Positions 34,064-43,223 of a DNA stretch of 64,000 bases are shown here, in pieces. The position numbers and the translations under genes are program-made. A model generated the notes under the pieces. It saw nothing but the letters and a program-made list of their open reading frames with translations. It made no database searches and was not told where the DNA came from. Source of the stretch: Roseiarcus sp963835955 (GTDB taxonomy: Bacteria; Pseudomonadota; Alphaproteobacteria; Rhizobiales; Beijerinckiaceae); NCBI GenBank assembly GCA_963835955.1, contig CAWIHZ010000010.1:62001-126000 (forward strand). The letters are read 5' to 3'. Within the stretch, counting starts at the first letter, position 1. Each line of letters opens with the position of its first letter.

Positions 34064-35061
34064 GAGGTCGTTCCATGCAACTCGGCTGGGCGCGGAACCC
34101 CGCGCGCGAGCGGCGTAATGCAGAGCGCCAGTCCGAGTTCCGGCGGCGCGCGGCGCGGGGCGGCATGATGGCACTCAGCGATAGCAAAACCGCAGCGCGG
34201 CGCGAACAGGCAGCCGCGCGGACGGTCGAAATGCCCCGGCGCCACGCCTGGAATGGCCGGCAGGCGACGTCCTGTCGCCCGTTCCGGCAAGGCGGCGAGC
34301 AGGGCGGCGGTGTAAGGATGATGCGGATCTTCAAATAGTTCGCGCGTGACGTTCGCCTCCACCTGCTGGCCGACATACTGAACCAGAACCCGGTCCGCCG
34401 TCTCGGCGACGACGCCCATGTCGTGCGTGATCAGCATCATTCCCATGCCGTTGTCGCGCCGCAGCGCCAGCAGGAGATTGAGAATCTGCGCCTGAATGGT
34501 CACGTCGAGCGCCGTCGTCGGCTCGTCGGCGATCAGGAGCTTGGGACGGCCGGCGAGCGCCATGGCGATCATCACGCGCTGGCTCATGCCGCCGGAGAGC
34601 TGGTGGGGATAGGCGTGCGCCCGCCGCTCGGGATCGGGTATGCCGACCTCGGCCAGGAGTTCGACGACGCGCTTGTCGCGCGCTTTGCGGTCAAGCCCGA
34701 GATGGGTCTTCAGCGCCTCGCCGATCTGGAACTCGACAGTGAAGCAAGGGTTCAGCGAGGACATCGGCTCCTGAAAGATCATCGCGATGTCGCCCCCGGC
34801 GAGGCGACGGCGCTGGCGCGCGGACATCGAGAGGAGATCGGCGCCCTCGAACGCCATGCGGTCGGCGGCGACGCTCGCGCCAGGCGGCAGCAGCCCCATC
34901 ACCGCCATCATCGCCACCGACTTGCCCGAGCCGGATTCGCCGACGATCGCGAGCACCTCATCGCGATCGAGCGTGACGTCGATCCCGTCCACTGCCGTGA
35001 ACGCGCCGTTCCGGGTGGCGAAGGCGACGGAGAGGTTACGGATTTCGAGCAGTTTGGACAC
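34060..35061 (-). CDS. dppD: Peptide ABC transporter ATPase (DppD/OppD-like)
   Basis: A 333-residue ATPase with Walker A G-E-S-G-S-G-K-S-V, the dipeptide-type signature L-S-G-G-M-S-Q-R and Walker B L-L-I-A-D-E-P-T-T-A-L-D. The Cys-rich C-terminal extension C-L-F-A-P-R-C-G is present. GTG at 35061 is the likely start, two bases after the stop of dppC, and the sequence then begins V-S-K-L-L-E-I-R-N. The upstream open frame lies inside dppC and has no homology. Confidence 0.9.
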   Translation of the reverse strand: MSKLLEIRNLSVAFATRNGAFTAVDGIDVTLDRDEVLAIVGESGSGKSVAMMAVMGLLPPGASVAADRMAFEGADLLSMSARQRRRLAGGDIAMIFQEPMSSLNPCFTVEFQIGEALKTHLGLDRKARDKRVVELLAEVGIPDPERRAHAYPHQLSGGMSQRVMIAMALAGRPKLLIADEPTTALDVTIQAQILNLLLALRRDNGMGMMLITHDMGVVAETADRVLVQYVGQQVEANVTRELFEDPHHPYTAALLAALPERATGRRLPAIPGVAPGHFDRPRGCLFAPRCGFAIAECHHAAPRRAPPELGLALCITPLARGVPRPAELHGTTS

Positions 35062-35063
35062 CG

Positions 35064-35993
35064 TCAGCTCCGCCGCATCTTGGGGTCGAGCGCGTCGCGC
35101 AGGCCGTCGCCGGCAAGATTGATCGCAACGACAGTGATGAGAATGGCGAGGCCAGGCAAGGTGACGATCCAGGGGTCCGAGCGGATGAATTCGCGCGAAT
35201 CCGCCAGCATGGAGCCCCATTCCGGCGTCGGCGGCTGGGCGCCGAGGCCCAGAAAGCCGAGCCCCGCCGCCTCGAGGATGGCGTCGGAAACGCCGAGCGC
35301 CGCCAGCACGATGAGCGGCGCCAGACAATTGGGCAGCACGGTCGACCATGCGAGCCGCAACGGGCCGACCCCGGCGACGCGCGCCGCGGTTACATAATCT
35401 TTCCCGAGTTCGCCGAGCGCGGAGGCGCGGATCAGCCGCACGTAGCGCGGCAGATAGACAATGGTCACCGCAACGATGGTGTTGGCGAGGCTCGGCCCGA
35501 GAACCGCAACAACCAGAATGGCGAGCACCAGGCTCGGCACCGCCATGATCAAATCCATCAAACGCGTGACGACGACGTCAATGATCGGGCCAGCCATTGC
35601 GGCCGCGAGCCCAAGAACGACGCCAAGGACGAACGACACGCTCATCACCGAAAGGCCGATGAACAGCGACACCCGCGCCCCGAAGATGAGCCGCGACAGC
35701 ATGTCGTGGCCGTCGCCGTCGGTGCCAAGGACGAAGCGCCAGGAGCCGCCCTTCTCCCAGACCGGCGGCGCGCGCACCGCGTCGCGGAACTGCTCGATCG
35801 GCGAATGGGGCGCGACGACGCTCGCCGTCAGCGCGAGCCCGACAATGAGCGCGAAAATCACAAGGCCGAGAAGGGCGCCCTTGTTCTCGCGGAAGGCGGC
35901 CAAGAACGCGGCGAGCGGAGTAGGCTGGGCCAGAACCGCGATCGCGCTCTCATCGGCCGGAAGCGATCGCAGCGCGGCCGCGTCACCGGCCAT
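35064..35993 (-). CDS. dppC: Peptide ABC transporter permease (DppC-like)
   Basis: A 309-residue inner-membrane permease with about six helices. The N-terminal OppC/DppC-type helix (G-A-L-L-G-L-V-I-F-A-L) is followed by G-T-D-G-D-G-H-D-M-L-S-R and the EAA loop L-G-K-D-Y-V-T-A-A-R-V-A-G. I choose the ATG at 35993, so the gene overlaps dppB by 11 bases; a start further upstream would add a Ser-rich tail. It forms the pore with DppB. Confidence 0.9.
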   Translation of the reverse strand: MAGDAAALRSLPADESAIAVLAQPTPLAAFLAAFRENKGALLGLVIFALIVGLALTASVVAPHSPIEQFRDAVRAPPVWEKGGSWRFVLGTDGDGHDMLSRLIFGARVSLFIGLSVMSVSFVLGVVLGLAAAMAGPIIDVVVTRLMDLIMAVPSLVLAILVVAVLGPSLANTIVAVTIVYLPRYVRLIRASALGELGKDYVTAARVAGVGPLRLAWSTVLPNCLAPLIVLAALGVSDAILEAAGLGFLGLGAQPPTPEWGSMLADSREFIRSDPWIVTLPGLAILITVVAINLAGDGLRDALDPKMRRS

Positions 35994-36996
35994 GGCGGAT
36001 TCTCGGATCGATCGCGCCGTAGACGAGATCGACGATGAGGTTGACGAGGATGACAATTGCGGAGATCAGCATCACGCCGCCCTGCAGGGCCGGATAGTCT
36101 CGCCGCCCGATCAATTCGATCAGCCATTTGCCGACGCCCGGCCAGGAAAAGATCGTCTCCGTCAACACCGCGCCGGCCATCAGCCCCGACACAGAGAGGC
36201 CGATCACCGTGACCACCGGCAGGAGCGCGTTGCGCAGAGCGTGAACGCCGACGACGCGGCCCGGCGACAGACCTTTGGCGCGGGCGGTGCGCACATAGTC
36301 CTCGTTCAGAACCTCGAGCATCGAGGAGCGGGTCATGCGCGCGATGATCGCGAGCGGCACGGTGCCGAGCACGGTCGCGGGCAGGACGAGATGGCGCAGC
36401 GCGTCGAGGAACGCGCCCGGCTGACCGGACATCAGCGCATCGACGGTCATGAATCCGGTCGGCTGGTCGAAATAGTATTTGACCAGATCGATGCGGCCCG
36501 AGACCGGCAGGAGCCCGAGCCTGACCGAGACGAACATGATCAGCAGCAGACCCCACCAGAAGATCGGCATCGAATAGCCGAACAGCGAGACCGTCATCAG
36601 CGCCTGGTCGAACACGCTGCCGCGCTTGACCGCCGCGATCGCGCCCGCGGGTACGCCGACCAGAACCGCGAACAGCATGGCGAAGAAGGACAGTTCGAGC
36701 GTCGCGGGAAAAAGGGTCAGAAACTCCGTCAGCACTTTCTGCTGCGTCGCCAGCGACACGCCGAAATCGGCGTGCATGAGGCGCCAGACATAATCGAGGA
36801 ACTGCTTCCAGACCGGCTGGTCGAGCCCGAGCTGGTGGCGAAAGACCGCAAGCCGCTCCGGCGAAATGCCGTGCTCGCCGACCCTGACCTCGACCGGATC
36901 GCCGGGGACGAGGCGGATCGCGACGAACGTCAGGAACATCAGCGCCAGAAACGTCGGGATCGTCAGCGCGACGCGGCGAATAAAATAGGCGAGCAT
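35983..36996 (-). CDS. dppB: Peptide ABC transporter permease (DppB-like)
   Basis: A 337-residue permease of usual length with six helices. The first is Y-F-I-R-R-V-A-L-T-I-P-T-F; the DppB hallmark L-G-L-D-Q-P-V-W-K-Q-F follows in the first periplasmic loop. The EAA loop reads L-N-E-D-Y-V-R-T-A-R-A-K-G. It starts with ATG at 36996, 57 bases past the stop of the binding-protein gene. Substrate is inferred as di- or oligopeptide, but related systems take other small cationic or amino compounds. Confidence 0.92.
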   Translation of the reverse strand: MLAYFIRRVALTIPTFLALMFLTFVAIRLVPGDPVEVRVGEHGISPERLAVFRHQLGLDQPVWKQFLDYVWRLMHADFGVSLATQQKVLTEFLTLFPATLELSFFAMLFAVLVGVPAGAIAAVKRGSVFDQALMTVSLFGYSMPIFWWGLLLIMFVSVRLGLLPVSGRIDLVKYYFDQPTGFMTVDALMSGQPGAFLDALRHLVLPATVLGTVPLAIIARMTRSSMLEVLNEDYVRTARAKGLSPGRVVGVHALRNALLPVVTVIGLSVSGLMAGAVLTETIFSWPGVGKWLIELIGRRDYPALQGGVMLISAIVILVNLIVDLVYGAIDPRIRHGR

Positions 36997-37053
36997 GGCC
37001 GATCCGAGTGGCGCCCGCCCCGCCCATTTCCGGCAGCGGGGCCGGGACAGGCC

Positions 37054-38643
37054 TTACTTGAGGTCGACGCCTTCAAACGCATGCGTCCCGAGCGGGCTCT
37101 GCTTGTAGCCGGTGACATTCGAGCGCATGGCTTCGTATACGGTCGAATGGGCGAGGAGAAGTTCCGGCGCTTCCTCGTGTTCGATCTCCTGCATGCGCCG
37201 GTAGAGCTTCGCGCGCTCGGTCTGATCGGCGATCACCCGGGCCTTGACCAGAAGATTGTTGAATTCGGCGTTGCACCACTTGGGGATGTTGTTGGAGGCC
37301 GGCCTCCCGTCCGGACAGCCGTCGAGGAAAAAGAAATTGTCCGGGTCGCCGTTGTCGCCCGTCCATCCGAGTTGCGCGGTCATGTCCTCGCCCGCCTGCG
37401 CGCGCTTGCGATACTCGCCCCACTCGTAGGTCACGAGCTTGGCGTTGACGCCGATCTTGGCGAGGTCTGCCTGCATCATTTCGCCGATGCGCCTGCCATT
37501 GGGATTGTAGGGCCTCTGGACCGGCATGTACCAGAGATCGATGTCGAGCGGCGTTTTCACGCCCGCCGCCGCCAGCATCGCTTTGGCCTTCGCCGGATCA
37601 TAGGGATATTCGGCGATCTTGTCGTCGTAAGCCCACATTGTCGGCGGGATCAGCGTCTTGGCCTTTACGCCGGCGCCGAGATAGACGTCCTTGATGATCG
37701 CGTCGCGGTCGATGGCCATGCTGAGGGCCTGGCGCACTTCTTTCTTGTCGAGCGGCGGCTTGGTGACGTTGAACGCCCAGAAAGCGATGTTGAGGCCGGG
37801 CTCGCTGATCACCTTGAGGGAAGGGTCCTTCCGCATCTCGGGCAGATCCGCAGGTTCGGGAAAGGCGTTAATGTGACATTCGCCGGCTTTCAGTTTGGCG
37901 AAGCGCGATGTCGCGTCGGGCGTGATCGCGAACACCAGGTCGTCGACCAGCGCCTTCTCGCCATAGTAGTCCTTGTTCGCCTTGTAGCGGATCACCGAAT
38001 CCTTTTGATAGGCGACGAAGGAAAACGGGCCCGTGCCCACCGGCGCCTGGTCGAACTGCTCCGGCGTTCCCTTCTTGAGCAGGAAGTCGGCGTATTCCTT
38101 CGAGCCGATCGCCATGAAGTCCATCGCCAGATTGGCGAGGATGGCGACATTCGGCGTCTTCAACTTCATGACGACGGTGTAGTCGTCTTTTTTCTCGACC
38201 GAATTGAGCAGGTTCGGCATGTCCATGTCGTTGAAATAGTCGTACTTGCCGCCGGAGACATTGTAATAGGGATTGTCCGGCTTCCACTGCCGGTCGATCG
38301 AGAACAGCACGTCGTCGGCGTTGAAGTCGCGGGTCGGTTTGAAATCCTTCATCGAATGGAATTTGACGCCCTTGCGCAGGTGGAACGTGATGATCTTGCC
38401 TCCATCCGTGACCTCCCAACTTTCGGCGAGACCCGGGACGACCTCCGTCGTGCCGCGCTTGAATTCGGTCAGGCGATTGTACACCGGGCGCGCCGCGTCG
38501 AAGCTGGTGCCGGTCGTGTTGATCGCGGGCGTGAAATTCTCGGGGCTGCCCTCGGAGCAATAGACCAGCGTCTTGGCCGAGACCGCGCGCGCGCCGATGA
38601 GGGAGGCGATCAGGGCGACGCCCAAGAACATGATGGCTTTCAC
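37054..38643 (-). CDS. dppA: Peptide ABC transporter periplasmic binding protein (DppA-like)
   Basis: A 529-residue SBP_bac_5 protein. I use GTG at 38643: it has an excellent AGGAGGA ribosome site, and the product opens with a signal peptide (V-K-A-I-M-F-L-G-V-A-L, cut near V-S-A-K). The mature start K-T-L-V-Y-C-S-E-G-S-P-E-N-F matches E. coli DppA very closely, as do F-H-L-R-K-G-V-K-F-H and L-G-W-T-G-D-N-G-D-P-D-N-F. It should deliver dipeptides (and possibly haem or aminolevulinate) to DppBC. First gene of the operon; the GMC oxidase at the operon end suggests that an imported alcohol- or amine-containing compound might be oxidised. Confidence 0.93.
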   Translation of the reverse strand: MKAIMFLGVALIASLIGARAVSAKTLVYCSEGSPENFTPAINTTGTSFDAARPVYNRLTEFKRGTTEVVPGLAESWEVTDGGKIITFHLRKGVKFHSMKDFKPTRDFNADDVLFSIDRQWKPDNPYYNVSGGKYDYFNDMDMPNLLNSVEKKDDYTVVMKLKTPNVAILANLAMDFMAIGSKEYADFLLKKGTPEQFDQAPVGTGPFSFVAYQKDSVIRYKANKDYYGEKALVDDLVFAITPDATSRFAKLKAGECHINAFPEPADLPEMRKDPSLKVISEPGLNIAFWAFNVTKPPLDKKEVRQALSMAIDRDAIIKDVYLGAGVKAKTLIPPTMWAYDDKIAEYPYDPAKAKAMLAAAGVKTPLDIDLWYMPVQRPYNPNGRRIGEMMQADLAKIGVNAKLVTYEWGEYRKRAQAGEDMTAQLGWTGDNGDPDNFFFLDGCPDGRPASNNIPKWCNAEFNNLLVKARVIADQTERAKLYRRMQEIEHEEAPELLLAHSTVYEAMRSNVTGYKQSPLGTHAFEGVDLK

Positions 38644-38809
38644 GCGTCTCCTCCTGCCGATAATTCGCCGCTGCGGCGCAGACCGGCCCGCCGCGTCGGA
38701 AGGACATCTTCGCGCCAAAAAAGCATCCTTCCATCGAAGCTCTTTTTCCCGTCGAGCGCAATGGCCCGCCATCGCGGGCAAGACGCGCCACACGGATTTG
38801 CGGGCGCTC

Positions 38810-39120
38810 CTACAACGCTCTCAGTCTCGCGATCAACATCTCAGGGTCGCCGGAGACCGCGACCTGCTTCAGCCTGCTCTTTGTCCCCGCCGTGAGCCGC
38901 ACCCGCGAGATGGGGAGATCGAGCTTTTCAGCCAATAACGCACAAAGCGCGTCGTTGGCTCGGCCCTCTTCCGCCGCGACGCGCACGCGCGCGAGCAGCA
39001 CGCGCGTCCCGTCGGAGAGCCGCGCGGCGCCGTCGATCGCGTCGCGCCCGCCCTTTGGCGTCAGCCGGCAGGCGACGACGACGCCCTCCAGCGTCGCCCG
39101 CCAGGGCTCGTCGCGCGGCG

Positions 39121-39124
<4 letters not shown>
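38810..39124 (-). CDS. DUF167 family protein (YggU-like)
   Basis: A 104-residue DUF167/UPF0235 protein of typical size. It has the L-T-P-K-G-G-R-D-A-I-D-G loop, V-R-V-A-A-E-E-G-R-A-N-D-A-L, and the T-A-G-T-K-S-R-L-K motif. The fold is known from structures but the role is not. The start is GTG at 39124, sharing four bases with the xerD TGA (GTGA), so it is coupled to xerD. Confidence 0.88.
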
Positions 39125-40067
<943 letters not shown>

Positions 40068-40071
<4 letters not shown>

Positions 40072-40271
40072 TTGCCAGCCTTCGGCAGCGTGATCGTCTG
40101 AGTGATTTCGCGTGGCGCGACCCTGACATAATTCGCCAGCGCATACAGGCCGCCGTAAACGAGGCCGGCCAGCACGGCCACGTAAAGCAGGAAGCGGATC
40201 AGGCTCGGCAAGGCGCGATCTCGAGGAAGTCGCTGGCGCGCTCGGTCGGAGCGCCCTTCGATCGATTCCAT
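40068..40271 (-). CDS. Small single-pass membrane protein upstream of xerD
   Basis: A 67-residue protein: a basic cytoplasmic N-terminus of ~25 residues, one hydrophobic helix (I-R-F-L-L-Y-V-A-V-L-A-G-L-V-Y-G-G), then R-E-I-T-Q-T-I-T-L-P outside. Its stop overlaps the xerD ATG by four bases. I do not recognise a function. A similar short membrane gene often precedes xerD in related bacteria, which supports it being real. Confidence 0.65.
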
Positions 40272-40278
40272 ACGCTAG

Positions 40279-40370
40279 CGTCATTGGGTGCGAAACGAGG
40301 CAATCCAGCGGCGACCGCCGCGATCCTTCGTCGCTGGATCGCCGCGTCGCTACGCTCCTTGCATTGACGG
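40279..40370. repeat. Palindromic intergenic repeat (REP-like)
   Basis: The left arm starts CGTCATTG and runs to AATCCAG; the right arm runs from CTGGAT to GCATTGACGG. It matches the widespread alphaproteobacterial repeat with CGTCATTGCGAGGAGCG at one end and its complement at the other, slightly degenerate. It lies between the small membrane gene and ruvB and may act as an mRNA-stabilising or -ending hairpin. Confidence 0.65.
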
Positions 40371-40400
40371 TTCAATTCGATCGAAACGTGCTCCAGCGTC

Positions 40401-41435
40401 TTAATCCTCCTCGAACAGGTTGGGCTCCGGCCCGTCGCGCCGCGGCTCGGGGAGGCCGAGATGGCGGAAGGCGTGCGACGTCAGCAGCCGTCCGCGCGGC
40501 GTGCGCTGCATGAAGCCCTGCTGGATGAGATAGGGCTCGATGATGTCCTCGATCGCGTCGCGAGGTTCGGAAAGCGCGGCGGCGATCGTCTCAACCCCGA
40601 CCGGGCCGCCGCCGAACTTGACGGCGATTGCGTCGAGATAGCGCCTGTCCATCTGGTCGAGGCCGATCGGGTCGACGTCGAGCAGGCGCAGCGCGCCGTC
40701 GGCGAGCGCGCGCGTGACCACGCTCGCGCCTTCGACAGTGGCGAAATCGCGCACCCGGCGCAAGAGGCGCCCGGCGATACGCGGCGTGCCGCGCGAGCGC
40801 TTCGCGATCTCGTTCGCCCCGTCTTCGGCAAGCGCGAGCCCGATCACTCTGGCGCCGCGGCCGACGATGAGTTGCAGTTCCTCGGGCGTATAGAAGTTGA
40901 GCCGGACCGGAATGCCGAAGCGATCGCGAAGCGGGGTCGTCAAGAGCCCGGCGCGAGTCGTGGCGCCGATCAGGGTGAATTTGGCCAGATCGATCTTGAC
41001 CGAACGCGCCGCCGGCCCGGCGCCGATGATGAGGTCGAGCTGGAAATCCTCCATCGCCGGATACAGGATTTCCTCGACCGCCGGATTCAGGCGGTGAATC
41101 TCGTCGATGAACAGGACGTCGCGGGGCTCGAGATTGGTGAGCTGCGCGGCGAGATCGCCCGCCTTGGCGATGACCGGTCCAGAGGTTGAGCGGAAGTTCA
41201 CGCCGAGTTCGCGGGCCACGATCTGCGCCAGCGTCGTCTTGCCGAGGCCGGGCGGTCCGACGAACAGCACGTGATCGAGAGCCTCGCCGCGCGTCTTGGC
41301 CGACTCGATGAAGATCTTGAGATTCTTGCGCGCCGCCTCCTGGCCGGTGAAGTCGGCCAGCGTCTGCGGGCGCAGCGCGGCGTCGTCCTCGGGGCGCTTT
41401 TCGGCGGAGATGAGACGTCGGGGGGCGTCGGCCAT
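40401..41435 (-). CDS. ruvB: Holliday junction branch migration helicase RuvB
   Basis: A 344-residue AAA+ motor that, with RuvA, drives branch migration. It has the RuvB opening R-P-x-x-L-x-D-F-x-G-Q (here L-R-P-Q-T-L-A-D-F-T-G-Q), Walker A G-P-P-G-L-G-K-T-T, Walker B L-F-I-D-E-I-H-R-L, sensor I G-A-T-T-R-A-G and the winged-helix end R-T-P-R-G-R. Length is typical. It is the last gene of ruvC-ruvA-membrane protein-ruvB. Confidence 0.97.
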   Translation of the reverse strand: MADAPRRLISAEKRPEDDAALRPQTLADFTGQEAARKNLKIFIESAKTRGEALDHVLFVGPPGLGKTTLAQIVARELGVNFRSTSGPVIAKAGDLAAQLTNLEPRDVLFIDEIHRLNPAVEEILYPAMEDFQLDLIIGAGPAARSVKIDLAKFTLIGATTRAGLLTTPLRDRFGIPVRLNFYTPEELQLIVGRGARVIGLALAEDGANEIAKRSRGTPRIAGRLLRRVRDFATVEGASVVTRALADGALRLLDVDPIGLDQMDRRYLDAIAVKFGGGPVGVETIAAALSEPRDAIEDIIEPYLIQQGFMQRTPRGRLLTSHAFRHLGLPEPRRDGPEPNLFEED

Positions 41436-41436
41436 G

Positions 41437-42015
41437 TCAGGCGCCTCCGCGCGATGGAGTATCAGGCCGCGAGGGCGCCGCGCCCGGCCGCATCGTCAGG
41501 CCAAGGAGGCTCGCGGCGAACGCGCAGACGAGGGCGGCGACGGCGCCGCAGGCGACGAAAGCCTGCCTGAACGCGGCGTCGATCCGGCCCGAGAACGTCG
41601 CTTCGGTCCAGTCGGCGATCGAGGACCCGGCATGAGCATGGATCGTCAATTGGAACGGCGAGGCGAGCGAAGAGATCCTAAGCGCGAAGCCATAGGCGAT
41701 CAGGCCGCCGATAAGCGCCGCGACGAGCGCGCGCGGCGCCCGCTCGGGCGCTGCGGCGTCCCAAAGCGCGTAGAAGAAACCGGTCGCCGCGGCCGGCCCG
41801 ATTCCGACGGCATAGGCCGCGATCAGTCCAACAGTATGGCCGGCCAGCGCGGCGACGAAGCCCAGCAGCGCCAGCGCATCGGCGCCGGCCGGCGGCTTCA
41901 GGACCAAAGCAAGAGGAACGAACAGCCCCGCGCCGATCGGCGGCCCCAGCACCGCGAACAGCAGCACGAGGCCGACCATCGGCATGAAGAAGCCGCGGGA
42001 AGGCTGCTCGGTCAT
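41437..42015 (-). CDS. Membrane protein encoded inside the ruv operon
   Basis: A 192-residue protein with about five hydrophobic stretches: residues 10-38, 45-70, 95-115 and 150-170 are the clearest, ending in a polar tail. No named family recognised. The ATG at 42015 overlaps the ruvA TGA by four bases, and the stop is one base from the ruvB start, so it is tightly coupled to the ruv genes. A role in DNA repair is suggested by position only. Confidence 0.75.
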   Translation of the reverse strand: MTEQPSRGFFMPMVGLVLLFAVLGPPIGAGLFVPLALVLKPPAGADALALLGFVAALAGHTVGLIAAYAVGIGPAAATGFFYALWDAAAPERAPRALVAALIGGLIAYGFALRISSLASPFQLTIHAHAGSSIADWTEATFSGRIDAAFRQAFVACGAVAALVCAFAASLLGLTMRPGAAPSRPDTPSRGGA

Positions 42016-42626
42016 TGCGACAGTTCCCGCAAGCCCGCCCGAATGAGCGTCGCCGTCTGCGCTTCGCGCCCAAGCTCGGCAGTGCTCCGCGCTACGACGG
42101 CCGCGGCCTGCGGGCGGGCATAGCCGAGACCGACGAGGGCGAGGATCGCATCCTCGGCCGCCTTCGGCAGTTTCGATGGGATTTCGGCGCGCCCGTCCGG
42201 ACCGCGGAGATCCGCGACGGCAAGGGCCGGCGCCTTGTCTTTGAGCTCGAGCACGAGCCGGGCGGCGAGCTTGGGTCCGACGCCCGGCGCGCGCGCCATC
42301 ATCGCCTTGTCCTGCCGGGCGATCGCCGCGCCGAGGGCTTCCGCCGTCAGCGCGCCGAGAATTGCGAGCGCGACTTTCGAGCCTACGCCCTGCACGTTCT
42401 GCAGCAGCCGGAACCAGTCGCGTTCGACCGCGGTCAGAAAGCCGTAGAGCCGGATCGCGTCCTCGCGCACCTGCGTTTCAATCAGGAGCTCCACCGCCTC
42501 GCCGAGAGGGGGCAGCGCGCGCAAGGTTCGCGCCGAAGCCGCCACCAGGTAGCCGACTCCATTGACGTCGAGAATGAGGGCGTCTTCCTCCAGACTGTCG
42601 ACGATCCCCTTCAATTTGCCGATCAT
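42012..42626 (-). CDS. ruvA: Holliday junction-binding protein RuvA
   Basis: A 204-residue RuvA that binds four-way junctions as a tetramer. The N-terminal OB domain has M-I-G-K-L-K-G-I-V and V-G-Y-L-V-A. The two helix-hairpin-helix motifs appear as L-Q-N-V-Q-G-V-G-S-K-V-A and A-P-G-V-G-P-K-L-A-A-R-L-V-L-E-L-K. The C-terminal domain III, which contacts RuvB, follows from about residue 155. Start and stop overlap both neighbours by four bases (ATGA). Confidence 0.96.
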   Translation of the reverse strand: MIGKLKGIVDSLEEDALILDVNGVGYLVAASARTLRALPPLGEAVELLIETQVREDAIRLYGFLTAVERDWFRLLQNVQGVGSKVALAILGALTAEALGAAIARQDKAMMARAPGVGPKLAARLVLELKDKAPALAVADLRGPDGRAEIPSKLPKAAEDAILALVGLGYARPQAAAVVARSTAELGREAQTATLIRAGLRELSQ

Positions 42627-43138
42627 GCCGCCCCCCTCGCTCGCGCGGCGCGATGCTGCGCGTGGCAGATGGCGACCGCGAGCGCGTCCGCGGCGTCCGG
42701 AGTCGAGGCGTTCGAGGCGGGCAGCAGCATCCTGACCATCATCGCCACCTGGCGCTTTTGCGCGTGGCCGACCCCAACCACCGTCCTCTTGATCAAGTTG
42801 GCGGCATATTCGGAGACCGGCAGGCCCGTCAGCGCCAGCGACGCCAAGGTGACGCCGCGCGCCTGGCCGAGTTTCAGCGTCGATTGCGGATCGCGGTTGA
42901 CGAACGTCTCCTCGACCGCCGCCTCGTGCGGACGCTCGCGCTCGACCAGCCCCGCCAGCGAGCGATGGATCGTGGCCAGCCGTTCGGCGAGTGAAGTCGC
43001 CGCGTCGGTCTCAATCGAGCCGCAAGCGATGAAGCTCAGCCTGGAGCCGGCGGCCTCAATCAATCCCCAGCCGGTATTGCGCAGGCCGGGGTCAACGCCG
43101 AGAATGCGAATCACGCCGATGTTCATGGAATGTCTCAT
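42623..43138 (-). CDS. ruvC: Holliday junction resolvase RuvC
   Basis: A 171-residue endonuclease that cuts Holliday junctions. Catalytic acids are seen in L-G-V-D-P-G-L-R, in A-V-E-E-T-F-V-N and in D-A-A-D-A-L-A-V-A. The start may be M1 at 43138 or M5 at 43126, the latter giving the more usual M-N-I-G-V-I-R-I-L-G-V-D-P-G. First gene of the operon. Confidence 0.95.
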   Translation of the reverse strand: MRHSMNIGVIRILGVDPGLRNTGWGLIEAAGSRLSFIACGSIETDAATSLAERLATIHRSLAGLVERERPHEAAVEETFVNRDPQSTLKLGQARGVTLASLALTGLPVSEYAANLIKRTVVGVGHAQKRQVAMMVRMLLPASNASTPDAADALAVAICHAQHRAARARGAA

Positions 43139-43223
43139 ATACCAAATCTCGCCGAACGCGATCCGCCGTACTCGGCGCTATTGCGGCGATCGAGGCCTGG
43201 CGCCCGCGTGGCGGACGGCGCGG

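Noticed and set aside
35461..38895. Open frame of more than 1100 codons on the plus strand
   Set aside because: Antisense to dppC, dppB and dppA; repetitive Arg/Asp composition typical of shadow frames.
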